Below are positions 6,995-12,726 of a stretch of DNA of 12,726 nucleotides, one piece after another; position 1 is the first letter of the stretch; every line of letters begins with the position of its first letter. The notes below the pieces were generated by a model. That model saw only the letters and a program-made list of their open reading frames with translations. It was not told the DNA's origin and made no database searches. The DNA lies in NCBI GenBank assembly GCA_002501885.1, contig DAON01000042.1:4324-17049 (forward strand), given 5' to 3'. Source of the DNA: Euryarchaeota archaeon UBA220. GTDB lineage: Archaea > Thermoplasmatota > Poseidoniia > Poseidoniales > Thalassarchaeaceae. Made by a program: the position numbers and the translations under genes.

Positions 6995-7848
6995 TTCACA
7001 GGCTCTTCTTGTGTAATTAGTGACATTTTGACCTGATACTCGATGTATGAAATTGTGAGTGTGACCTCCTCACCATCCTCGCAGTCACAAACAGTTCCCC
7101 AGACTGCATATGTGTCGACTCTAATCTCAATCCTCCACTCTCCAGTGCCCGTTCCATTGTACAACTCCCAAGACGCCCGAGCCTCCTCTTCTGTACCTTC
7201 AAAACCAGAAGCATTGGGTATGTCAAGTGAGTAATCATACCAGATTTTGTCCCAAGGTTCGGTCTTGTCAGCATCACAGTCCTGACTTGAAGCATCCGTA
7301 CTGGATAGACTGTACAACTGAGGCTTAGATACGCCCGTGTCAAACACCTCCACCGTGACCATATCACAACCGACAATACCACCTGGTTGCTCATCCTCTT
7401 CTCCCCAGTAAGCTCCGATGTAAATCTTAGAGACATTATTCGGCATTGGGATATTCAATGTCACCATCTCTGTTGTATCGTCATTAATGAAATAAGTCTG
7501 AACATCTGTCGTATTCTTCTGTTCAAATGTGAACTCCCAAGTCCCTTTTTCAGGAGGCTCCTCTGAGGCGGGCATGATCATATCGATTACCACAGGCCCG
7601 GCCAATACAATCGCAGAAACAAGTACCAACACTCCAGCAACTGCGCCCAAAGCAACACGGTTCCTGACTACAATGTTGGCAACCCTTCCAAATATATCTG
7701 AAATCCCCGACTCGCTATCTTCTACCCAATCGTCTTCGTATTCTACTAATCGATCGTAGAGCTCCTGCTTGTTTCCACTGGTCGATAAGTCCAGATCCTT
7801 GAGTTCGGCCTTGAGTTCGGCCGAAGACCACTCATCGATAGGTTCCAC
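6991..7848 (-). CDS. SAP-domain protein with a single membrane helix and large extracytoplasmic domain
   Basis: A 285-residue protein of three parts. Residues about 5-37 match the SAP motif (AELKAELKDLDLSTSGNKQELYDRL), a helix-extension-helix nucleic-acid-binding fold. Residues about 66-90 form one hydrophobic membrane helix after a basic stretch (VRNR). Residues about 93-285 form a beta-rich, Thr/Asn-rich domain with four cysteines (one in GCDM, one in QDCD, two in CDCE) and several N-x-S/T sites. The charge pattern suggests N-terminus inside, C-terminus outside. Such a protein could hold nucleic acid at the membrane or signal across it (inference); I do not recognise the outer domain. The start is GTG at 7848-7846. 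A TATA-like box about 40 nt upstream implies a short leader of about 15 nt. Confidence 0.8.
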   Translation of the reverse strand: MEPIDEWSSAELKAELKDLDLSTSGNKQELYDRLVEYEDDWVEDSESGISDIFGRVANIVVRNRVALGAVAGVLVLVSAIVLAGPVVIDMIMPASEEPPEKGTWEFTFEQKNTTDVQTYFINDDTTEMVTLNIPMPNNVSKIYIGAYWGEEDEQPGGIVGCDMVTVEVFDTGVSKPQLYSLSSTDASSQDCDADKTEPWDKIWYDYSLDIPNASGFEGTEEEARASWELYNGTGTGEWRIEIRVDTYAVWGTVCDCEDGEEVTLTISYIEYQVKMSLITQEEPVN

Positions 7849-7884
7849 AGCCCGAGATGCCCGGTCGACGAAAGGAACTTTTGC

Positions 7885-7893
7885 TAAATATAT
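7885..7893. promoter_or_regulatory. TATA-like box upstream of the SAP-domain gene
   Basis: TAAATATAT is the clearest archaeal TATA-like element in the window. Read on the minus strand (ATATATTTA), its centre is about 41 nt from the GTG start at 7848. It would place transcription start near 7863 if the usual spacing of about 25 nt holds. The element is nearly symmetric, so it could also drive a rightward transcript starting near 7913 that would include the hairpin at 7928-8018. Confidence 0.5.
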
Positions 7894-7927
7894 GCCAAAA
7901 ACAGGATTTTCAACTGCTTCGCTGCAA

Positions 7928-8018
7928 CCCGATTTAGGTGTACAGGGCGAGAGATAATAGCGAGGGGATGGGATGCACTCAGCGAGAACCTTTCGGCCCT
8001 GTACACTACCTCATCGGG
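7928..8018. ncRNA. Candidate structured RNA / long imperfect hairpin
   Basis: A gene-free stretch that folds on itself. GTGTACAGGGC (7938-7948) is a perfect 11-nt inverted repeat of GCCCTGTACAC (7996-8006). Outside it, CCCGAT (7928-7933) pairs with ATCGGG (8013-8018), and AGG (7936-7938) can alternatively pair with CCT (8009-8011). Inside, GAGAG (7949-7953) pairs with CTTTC (7990-7994) using one G-U and a bulged G. An inner stem, GCGAG (7960-7964) with CTCAGC (7978-7983), has a bulged A and closes a 13-nt loop. The G-U pair favours the plus strand, where a TATA-like box lies upstream and TATTTTATT (8051-8059) could end the transcript. No known RNA family was recognised. It may instead be a long operator or a decayed element. 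Confidence 0.4.
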
Positions 8019-8050
8019 GTCGACAATAGATAATCGTTGTGAAAATTGGC

Positions 8051-8067
8051 TATTTTATTAAAAAAAA
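8051..8067 (-). terminator. Poly-T transcription terminator of the helicase-to-MetAP operon
   Basis: On the minus strand the sequence 18 nt past the methionine aminopeptidase stop is a run of eight T (8067-8060) followed by AATAAAATA. There is no stem-loop before it. This is the standard form of intrinsic archaeal termination, which needs only a T-rich stretch on the coding strand. Confidence 0.65.
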
Positions 8068-8085
8068 CGCTGTACTGAGAGCCTA

Positions 8086-9111
8086 TCAAGCAACGGTAAG
8101 CACTTCTGGGCCACCATCAGTAATCAACACGGTATGTTCGAACTGTCCAACATCTCCTCCATCTGCATCCCTTAGAGCAGTGTAAGTCTCAAGAAATCTA
8201 ATTGAAGTTAGTTTATTCACCAATTGATTCCACTTCTTTCGTAGAGATTCCTCATCCTCCTCAGGGAATGGCTTCTCTAGAAGAGGATATGCCCAACGCT
8301 CAGCAAAAGGGAGGGTATTGTATCTCTCCTCGATGTATCTAGCCATAGTTGCACCAAGTGGCTTGAGTTTCCCCTTAGAAAGGGCTTTGCGGATTTTCAC
8401 ATTACCAGTAACTCTGAGGATATTCGAGGACCCAGAAGGGGCGACATTCTCAACCATTCCACTCGATCCAGTGGTGTTGAACGGCTCTATAGCATAGATT
8501 CCACCCGTCTCGACTGAGCCCTTGAATTGAGGATTTTTCTCACGGTCATAAGCACCGCACGCATATGATGGAATTGAAGTTCCGGCATGCAGATTCCATC
8601 GCTCTAACTCATGTCCACAAAGGTTCCGAATCGGCTCATAGCCAGCGTCCTTCGAAACCTGTTCTGCCGCTGCTCCGATTTCATGCCAAGGCGTTTCTGG
8701 ATGCATCAACTCGATTGCCGCATCCCGCGCCTCCTTGGCTGCCTTAATCTGGTCAGTATGGTTAGCGCCAGAGCCTACTTCGACAGTTAGGGCATTGTCA
8801 GCAATAGCTCCCTTAATGTGAACTCCAACATCCAGTTTGACCAAATCTCCCTTCTCAAACACCATCTCTCCTTCGTATCCCTCTGGAGGCTCTAGTAGAG
8901 TATTCGTGGTGTAGTGTGCTGCCATGTCATTGACAGAGATCGTCACAGGGAAGGCAGCCTGTCCGCCATGTCTCCTGATGAAACGCTCTGCAGAGTCAAT
9001 GACATCATTCCAATGCTTGCCGGCAGTAATCTCATCCTGGATGCCATCGAGAGTTCTCTTGGCAACATGTCCGGCATCACGCCAGTGTTTCAGATCTGTC
9101 TCCTCAACCAT
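8086..9111 (-). CDS. map: Methionine aminopeptidase, type II
   Basis: Removes the initiator methionine from nascent proteins. At 341 residues it is a pita-bread metallopeptidase of the archaeal/eukaryotic type II class. Metal ligands are all present: D94 (KLDVGVHIKG), D105 (IADNALTV), H167 (CGHELERW), E209 (YAIEPF) and E325 (QFEHTVLI). The catalytic H66 lies in NDMAAHYT and a second His in NLHAGTSIP. The protein is somewhat longer than typical archaeal MetAP2 (about 295), with extra sequence around 225-265 and 275-300. The frame is open up to 9228, but the ATG at 9111, preceded by AGAGGT six bases upstream, begins the family N-terminus. It overlaps the end of the Sua5 gene by 22 nt in another frame, implying translational coupling. 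Last gene of the operon, followed by a T8 terminator. Confidence 0.96.
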   Translation of the reverse strand: MVEETDLKHWRDAGHVAKRTLDGIQDEITAGKHWNDVIDSAERFIRRHGGQAAFPVTISVNDMAAHYTTNTLLEPPEGYEGEMVFEKGDLVKLDVGVHIKGAIADNALTVEVGSGANHTDQIKAAKEARDAAIELMHPETPWHEIGAAAEQVSKDAGYEPIRNLCGHELERWNLHAGTSIPSYACGAYDREKNPQFKGSVETGGIYAIEPFNTTGSSGMVENVAPSGSSNILRVTGNVKIRKALSKGKLKPLGATMARYIEERYNTLPFAERWAYPLLEKPFPEEDEESLRKKWNQLVNKLTSIRFLETYTALRDADGGDVGQFEHTVLITDGGPEVLTVA

Positions 9112-9692
9112 GATTTGACCTCTTCGGATGATACTACTCCTTCTCTGAGAACCTCGGTATCTCTCAACTGTGTTGAACCACAGACCGAATACCACGCTAT
9201 CAATGTACTGGGCAAACCCCCGGGACATGCCCCTTGAACAAAAGAAACCTCCTCGGCTGACGATGATAGAGAGCGGGCTGCTTCCTCGCAGTCATCAACT
9301 GGTGCAACACCGCTACGATTGGCACTTGTAGCAGTCAGTGGCCCGACCTCATTCAGTAGACTGATGGCCTCAGGATGAGCGACGACTCGTATCGCAATAC
9401 CCTTTCCTCCAAGACGCGAATCGACCGTCTCGTGAGCCTTGAGCACCACAGTAAGAGATCCCCTTGGGAAATCATCGAGCAAATCTCTCACTAGGTCGGG
9501 AACTTCAACCAAATCTTCTGCCTGGTCTAGATTAGCCACCCCTATACTTACAGGCATACTGTGATCACGCTCCTTCAATTCATACAACTTGTCTAGACAT
9601 TTTGGAGTAGGGATGCAGCCGAGTGCGGGCTGAGTAGTGGTAGGGTAGACTATACAATCTCCAGCCAAAACTCTCTGTATCGCATCCTGCAT
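9090..9692 (-). CDS. Threonylcarbamoyl-AMP synthase (Sua5/YciO/YrdC domain, short form)
   Basis: A 200-residue single YrdC-fold protein that makes threonylcarbamoyl-AMP from threonine, bicarbonate and ATP, the first step of the tRNA t6A37 modification. Landmarks are YPTTTQPALG (16-25), the K-x-R motif KERDHSMPVS (40-49), GSLTVVLK (78-85), IRV (101-103), TATSANRSG (120-128) and LPSTLIA (160-166). The C-terminal Sua5 domain is missing, as in bacterial TsaC. The substrate-pocket motif reads PTTTQPALG where the classical family has PTDTVYGLG, so it belongs to a divergent branch. Activity on another substrate (YciO-like) cannot be excluded. The ATG at 9692 lies 7 nt after the RDD gene's stop, and the gene's last 22 nt overlap the methionine aminopeptidase start. 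Confidence 0.88.
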   Translation of the reverse strand: MQDAIQRVLAGDCIVYPTTTQPALGCIPTPKCLDKLYELKERDHSMPVSIGVANLDQAEDLVEVPDLVRDLLDDFPRGSLTVVLKAHETVDSRLGGKGIAIRVVAHPEAISLLNEVGPLTATSANRSGVAPVDDCEEAARSLSSSAEEVSFVQGACPGGLPSTLIAWYSVCGSTQLRDTEVLREGVVSSEEVKSWLRRQI

Positions 9693-9699
9693 GCAATCA

Positions 9700-10275
9700 C
9701 TACCTGATGTGCCTCCTGCTGGCAGGAGGGAGAGAGTCGGAGTGAGCTACTATTGAGCCGACATGCAAATCGACATTGCTCTGGTGAGTATGTCTTTGAG
9801 AGATTCTAGCTAATTCGTAGGCACCGACATAGAGATTCAACAATGGAATCAGCAGCACTAACTTCCGGAACGACCTCGAATCCCACATCTCACTAGTTAG
9901 TTCCGAACCATCTTCTGCGACTATTGCTAGATTGAACAGGCGCTGACCTAGAGAACGAGAGTATGCAAGCCCAGTCAATCTCCAATACAGCCAGTGTGCA
10001 ACCATGATTACTAGGGCGTGGGCTAAGGCATAGTGAAAGTCCATCGAATTCCATAGAGTCAGGTTCCATGCATTCAGAATTCTACCTCCTGTAACTACCA
10101 TGAGAATGGTTGTAACTATTACAACATCAGCGGTGAAAGCGGCTACTCTACGTACTCCCGAAGCAAGAATGACTCCATCGGGAAGCGGCGCATGACCCTG
10201 TTCCGAGGACACTATCTGTTTGGCCAGAGTGCCTCCGCCAACATTCAATTGGATAGGTGAATCGTGGTCTGCCAT
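9700..10275 (-). CDS. RDD family membrane protein
   Basis: A 191-residue integral membrane protein of the RDD family. It has the Arg-Asp pattern GVRRVAAFTADVVIV (R42/R43, D50), the middle block YSRSLGQRLFNLAIVAEDGSE (105-125) and a C-terminal helix followed by NVDLHVGSIVA, matching the usual late Asp. Three hydrophobic helices lie at about 44-62, 80-98 and 138-156, after a soluble N-terminus of about 35 residues. Roles in the family are poorly defined (proposed ion or small-molecule transport). The frame is open up to 10308, but the ATG at 10275 has GAGGGAG overlapping the helicase stop codon, so I take it as the start. It sits between the helicase (8 nt gap) and Sua5 (7 nt gap), clearly in one operon. 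Confidence 0.85.
   Translation of the reverse strand: MADHDSPIQLNVGGGTLAKQIVSSEQGHAPLPDGVILASGVRRVAAFTADVVIVTTILMVVTGGRILNAWNLTLWNSMDFHYALAHALVIMVAHWLYWRLTGLAYSRSLGQRLFNLAIVAEDGSELTSEMWDSRSFRKLVLLIPLLNLYVGAYELARISQRHTHQSNVDLHVGSIVAHSDSLPPASRRHIR
9712..9729 (-). promoter_or_regulatory. Stem-loop burying AGGAGG just upstream of the Sua5 start
   Basis: CCTCCTGC (9712-9719) and GCAGGAGG (9722-9729) are perfect inverted repeats with a 2-nt gap (realistically a 7-bp stem with a 4-nt loop). The element lies in the last codons of the RDD gene. In the minus-strand mRNA the 3' arm contains AGGAGG, 19 nt before the Sua5 ATG. That is rather far for a normal ribosome-binding site; a closer AGGT lies about 9 nt from the ATG. 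Ribosomes finishing the RDD gene would melt the stem, so it could couple translation. It is too early and lacks the T-run for a terminator. Confidence 0.4.
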
Positions 10276-10283
10276 ACTCTCCC

Positions 10284-12209
10284 TCAGGACATTCCCAGCA
10301 AGTGCCATGCCTCAAGGTTACGACTCCGCATATGATCCATCCAAGCCGCCCAATCACCGTCGTGGCGTAATGTATCGGGGTCTCCGATGACTATGAGACC
10401 TCGTTTTGCTCTAGTCAAGGCCACATTCAGTCTGCGAGAATCTGCTAGGAAGCCAACATTGCCTTCGCTGTTTGATCGTACACATGAGAAGATGATTACT
10501 TCCTTCTCTCTACCTTGATAACCATCAACTGTCCTAACTTCAACCGAGTCCAATTTTTCTGGCATATTGTCTCTAATCGCCCTTACTTGTCCGGCATATG
10601 GAGTGATTATGCCTATGTCACTCATTCCAAGCTCTCCACCATCGAGCAATCCCTCTAACACACGCGAAACCCAAGACGCTTCACCGGGATTCTCCTTAGA
10701 TTTTCCATCTGGGGAGCGTACTTCTCCTTCCTGAACTGGCAGAAACGCCATCGGATGATCCCAGTCTGGCCAGAGCATACCGCCGGGTGCAGGTCTCTGA
10801 GCGGACTCAACGCCATCTTCAAGTCGGCCTGCATAGAATCTCTCATTTGGAAATAGGGAGATTGAGGGGTGCATCCTGTATTGTACACGGAGTAAATGAG
10901 GTTCAATCCCCATCTCCACTAGACGCTCAAACAAAGATCTACTCAGCCCTCCTGTCTCGGCTCTCTGTGAAATGACTGTAGGTGGTAATTGTCGATGATC
11001 CCCTACTAGGACTACTTGCCTAGCTCCTCTGACGAGTGGTACTAGAGTAGCAGGTTCGGTGGCTTGGGTCGCTTCATCAATTAGTACACGAGAGAATCTT
11101 CTACCATCTAACAATTCATGACCAGAGCCGATACAAGTACAACATAGAACCTGAGCCTTATCGAGGATATCATCACGCATCTGCGATTCGATTCGTTTGA
11201 CTTCTTTCCAGCCTCGACTAATATCACGATGTGTGAGTCCCTTCTCCTTACCCTTCATCCCCTTGACCCGTCTGGAGAGTTTCTCATTAGACTCAAGCCA
11301 GTGGTCGAGATCCTTTCTGAGAGGATGCTGCTCCATCTTTGCATCCATCGTAGCCTCTCGCAGATTTTCTCGCACCTTCACTGGCTGCCCCAATCGCAAA
11401 GCACGAACCCCCAGAGATAGCAAACCTTCGAGCAAGTTATCCACTGCTACATTCGAATCTGCTACCGCGAGAATTGTTCCTATATCCTGTTTCGACCAAG
11501 CCTCAAGGATTCTCACAGCCGTGTGAGTTTTGCCTGTGCCGGGAGGGCCTTGAATCAGTGTCAGGCGGCCCGCCATAGCCGATTTTGCAGCCTTCCTTTG
11601 CGCCGAATTAAGATCACCAGCGAGACTGAATTGGGTAGGCTTAGCCCCCCCAAGGTCAGGTGGAAGCGTAGCCGTTCCAACCGGATCATGCACAGAGCCA
11701 AGGAATAGGTCACGAAGCGGCACACCGCCGTCTTCTTCGAATAACGAGTTCAGTGCATCTCTCATCCTGTCATGTGCAATCCTGTTTGCACCTCTGTCCA
11801 TTCTCCAGGTATCCTTACGCAATCCATTAGGTGCCTCAGGGACAACAATTCTGATGTGAAACCTAGAACGGTCACTGACAATTGCCTCAACTGGTTTCTC
11901 TGTCAGAGGATTTCTACGACTGAGCATAACAATATCTCCTTGCCTAAAGCGGTGCATTCCAAAGGCCTGACGATCTCTGCGCTGCAGCTTGATGATACGC
12001 TGTCCAAACAACCATCCATCGGTCTTAGCTACTAAATTGAACAGTGCAATCCCGTTTGCTGCTAGCCTACCGTCAGGCCATTCTCGAAGTCTAGTTTCTG
12101 TCATCGAGAGTTCATCGTCCAACTCCCATCGGATTAGATTGAGATATGACTCGTGATGCTCCTGACTCTTGTTGAAACGCGCTGGTAACGCCTCCGCCTG
12201 CCCGCTCAC
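10284..12209 (-). CDS. SF1B helicase, UPF1/IGHMBP2-like
   Basis: A 641-residue superfamily 1 helicase expected to unwind DNA or RNA with ATP, moving 5' to 3' as its relatives do. All motifs are in order: Q-motif LNSAQRKAA (200-208), Walker A GPPGTGKT (221-228), Ia ADSNVAVDNLL (250-260), Walker B DEATQ (378-382), III GDHRQLPP (403-410), IV QYRMHP (443-448), V VDGYQGREKE (561-570) and VI RRLNVALTRAKRG (592-604). The N-terminal 200 residues resemble the beta-barrel region of IGHMBP2-type enzymes, and 270-345 is a charged helical insertion in domain 1. The start is GTG 12209-12207 with GAGGAT just upstream; an ATG four bases earlier is out of frame. It is the first gene of the helicase-RDD-Sua5-MetAP operon. 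A role in replication-transcription conflicts or RNA surveillance is inferred from the family. Confidence 0.94.
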   Translation of the reverse strand: MSGQAEALPARFNKSQEHHESYLNLIRWELDDELSMTETRLREWPDGRLAANGIALFNLVAKTDGWLFGQRIIKLQRRDRQAFGMHRFRQGDIVMLSRRNPLTEKPVEAIVSDRSRFHIRIVVPEAPNGLRKDTWRMDRGANRIAHDRMRDALNSLFEEDGGVPLRDLFLGSVHDPVGTATLPPDLGGAKPTQFSLAGDLNSAQRKAAKSAMAGRLTLIQGPPGTGKTHTAVRILEAWSKQDIGTILAVADSNVAVDNLLEGLLSLGVRALRLGQPVKVRENLREATMDAKMEQHPLRKDLDHWLESNEKLSRRVKGMKGKEKGLTHRDISRGWKEVKRIESQMRDDILDKAQVLCCTCIGSGHELLDGRRFSRVLIDEATQATEPATLVPLVRGARQVVLVGDHRQLPPTVISQRAETGGLSRSLFERLVEMGIEPHLLRVQYRMHPSISLFPNERFYAGRLEDGVESAQRPAPGGMLWPDWDHPMAFLPVQEGEVRSPDGKSKENPGEASWVSRVLEGLLDGGELGMSDIGIITPYAGQVRAIRDNMPEKLDSVEVRTVDGYQGREKEVIIFSCVRSNSEGNVGFLADSRRLNVALTRAKRGLIVIGDPDTLRHDGDWAAWMDHMRSRNLEAWHLLGMS

Positions 12210-12340
12210 ACATCCTCGTCACAATCACACCACATCACGCTTCCCCAACTTCGGATTCTAGTAGTTAGAGGCACCTTGCAACCATGACCGCGTGAAGATT
12301 ATACGGAGACCTTCGTCAAAGTCGAACATTAGGACGGTGG
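12210..12340. promoter_or_regulatory. Divergent promoter region (helicase operon / zinc-ribbon gene)
   Basis: A 131-nt gap between divergent genes that must hold both promoters. No strong TATA box is visible; ATTATAC near 12299-12305, about 40 nt before the ATG at 12341, is the best candidate for the rightward gene. No hairpin or repeat was found. Confidence 0.35.
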
Positions 12341-12726
12341 ATGTGGATGTTCGACCGATTCAAATCATGGCGCAAGCAAGAGGAATCGGGTGTAGAATGT
12401 CCGCTCTGCCAGCAGCTCAATCCGGAGGATGCTGTGAACTGTTCTCGATGCTCATACGAACTCGCAAAAGCCTCCCATCAGCAAGACTCAACGATGGACG
12501 ATAATGCTGCTACAGATTTGTTTGATCAGCTACTCGAGGACTTCGATGACGACGATGATGAGGAAATTGTTGATTGGTCCAATGCTGCCTTCAAAATGGA
12601 CGATGTTACAATCGATGTGAAGCAGTACGGTAAGGATGACCAAGTTGTCACTAAGCAGAAGCCTAGCTTCGCATTCACAGTCGATATACCAGATGCTTCC
12701 GAAGATAGCGTGGAAGATGAGGAGTA
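12341..12726 (+). CDS. Zinc-ribbon protein with acidic tail, at the right edge
   Basis: An open frame from the ATG at 12341 (second ATG at 12347) to the end of the window: 128 full codons, then the bases TA. It could therefore stop right here (TAA or TAG) or continue (TAC or TAT). The protein begins MWMFDRFKSWRKQ. It then has a zinc ribbon, C20-x2-C23 and C34-x2-C37 (CPLCQQLNPEDAVNCSRC), followed by a highly acidic region (DFDDDDDEE) and a polar, acidic segment. There are no membrane helices. GGTGG lies six bases before 12347 and AGGAC five bases before 12341, so either start is possible. I do not recognise a family beyond the ribbon. Such proteins often bind nucleic acid or partner proteins. 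It diverges from the helicase operon. Confidence 0.75.
   Translation, partial: MWMFDRFKSWRKQEESGVECPLCQQLNPEDAVNCSRCSYELAKASHQQDSTMDDNAATDLFDQLLEDFDDDDDEEIVDWSNAAFKMDDVTIDVKQYGKDDQVVTKQKPSFAFTVDIPDASEDSVEDEE

Noticed and set aside
7797..7820. Perfect 12-bp tandem repeat in the SAP coding region (encodes AELK twice)
   Set aside because: The repeated AELK/AELKDL residues fit the normal SAP consensus, so the duplication is probably coincidence or a minor slippage, not an element.
7892..7957. Short plus-strand ORF of 21 codons (ATG at 7892) in the intergenic gap
   Set aside because: Its start lies inside the TATA-like box, it has no ribosome-binding site, and the peptide looks like nothing known. 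It overlaps the hairpin's left arm, which is better explained as RNA structure.
9112..9228. N-terminal extension of the MetAP frame to 9228
   Set aside because: It would lie entirely inside the Sua5 gene. The ATG at 9111 has a good ribosome-binding site and matches the family start.
10276..10308. N-terminal extension of the RDD frame into the helicase gene
   Set aside because: The ATG at 10275 has GAGGGAG at the right distance, overlapping the helicase stop; the 11 extra residues are shadow sequence.
1..12726. tRNA, rRNA, CRISPR or insertion-sequence features
   Set aside because: I looked for T-loop-like motifs, regularly spaced direct repeats, transposase motifs and terminal repeats on both strands and saw none that hold up by eye; a tRNAscan or ISfinder run was not possible.

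Overview
The window looks like a piece of an archaeal chromosome, most likely from the marine Euryarchaeota / Thermoplasmatota (Poseidoniales, Marine Group II type). This is an inference from gene content. It has a type II (archaeal/eukaryotic) methionine aminopeptidase, a UPF1/IGHMBP2-like SF1 helicase, a SAP-domain membrane protein, a zinc-ribbon protein with a very acidic tail, a TATA-like box and a poly-T terminator. These sit beside genes of bacterial flavour (BolA, CGFS glutaredoxin, ribulose-phosphate 3-epimerase, thioredoxin). Genes are tightly packed, Shine-Dalgarno motifs are visible in several operons, and four genes use GTG starts. No rRNA, tRNA, CRISPR array, insertion sequence or phage gene was found.

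Layout. (1) 1-2614, minus strand: an erythrin-VIT1 type iron transporter followed by an M32 carboxypeptidase. A short open stretch at the left edge has undecided strand. (2) 2717-4267, plus: a STAND-type ATPase with an N-terminal MarR-like winged helix, convergent with a minus-strand thioredoxin (4264-4581); their stop codons overlap in the tetranucleotide CTAA. (3) 4686-6994, plus: a four-gene operon of ribulose-phosphate 3-epimerase, BolA, CGFS monothiol glutaredoxin and an EamA transporter. It converges on the SAP-domain membrane protein (6991-7848, minus), again with stop codons overlapping in CTAA. (4) 7849-8085: the largest gene-free gap. It holds a TATA-like box, a long imperfect hairpin (about 7928-8018) that may be an unannotated structured RNA, and the T8 terminator of the next operon. 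(5) 12209-8086, minus: SF1 helicase, RDD membrane protein, Sua5/TsaC and type II methionine aminopeptidase, with 7-8 nt gaps or overlaps throughout. (6) 12341-end, plus: a zinc-ribbon/acidic protein cut by, or ending exactly at, the window edge.

How the genes fit together. BolA and CGFS glutaredoxin are known partners that bridge a [2Fe-2S] cluster. With the nearby ferritin-like/VIT1 iron exporter and thioredoxin, region 1-3 has an iron/redox flavour. The helicase operon carries two translation-quality enzymes, tRNA t6A synthesis (Sua5) and N-terminal Met removal (MetAP), with overlapping reading frames.

No single undescribed system stands out with certainty. The best leads are the hairpin at 7928-8018, the compact winged-helix STAND ATPase, the archaeal BolA-Grx operon and the SAP-plus-membrane-anchor protein.
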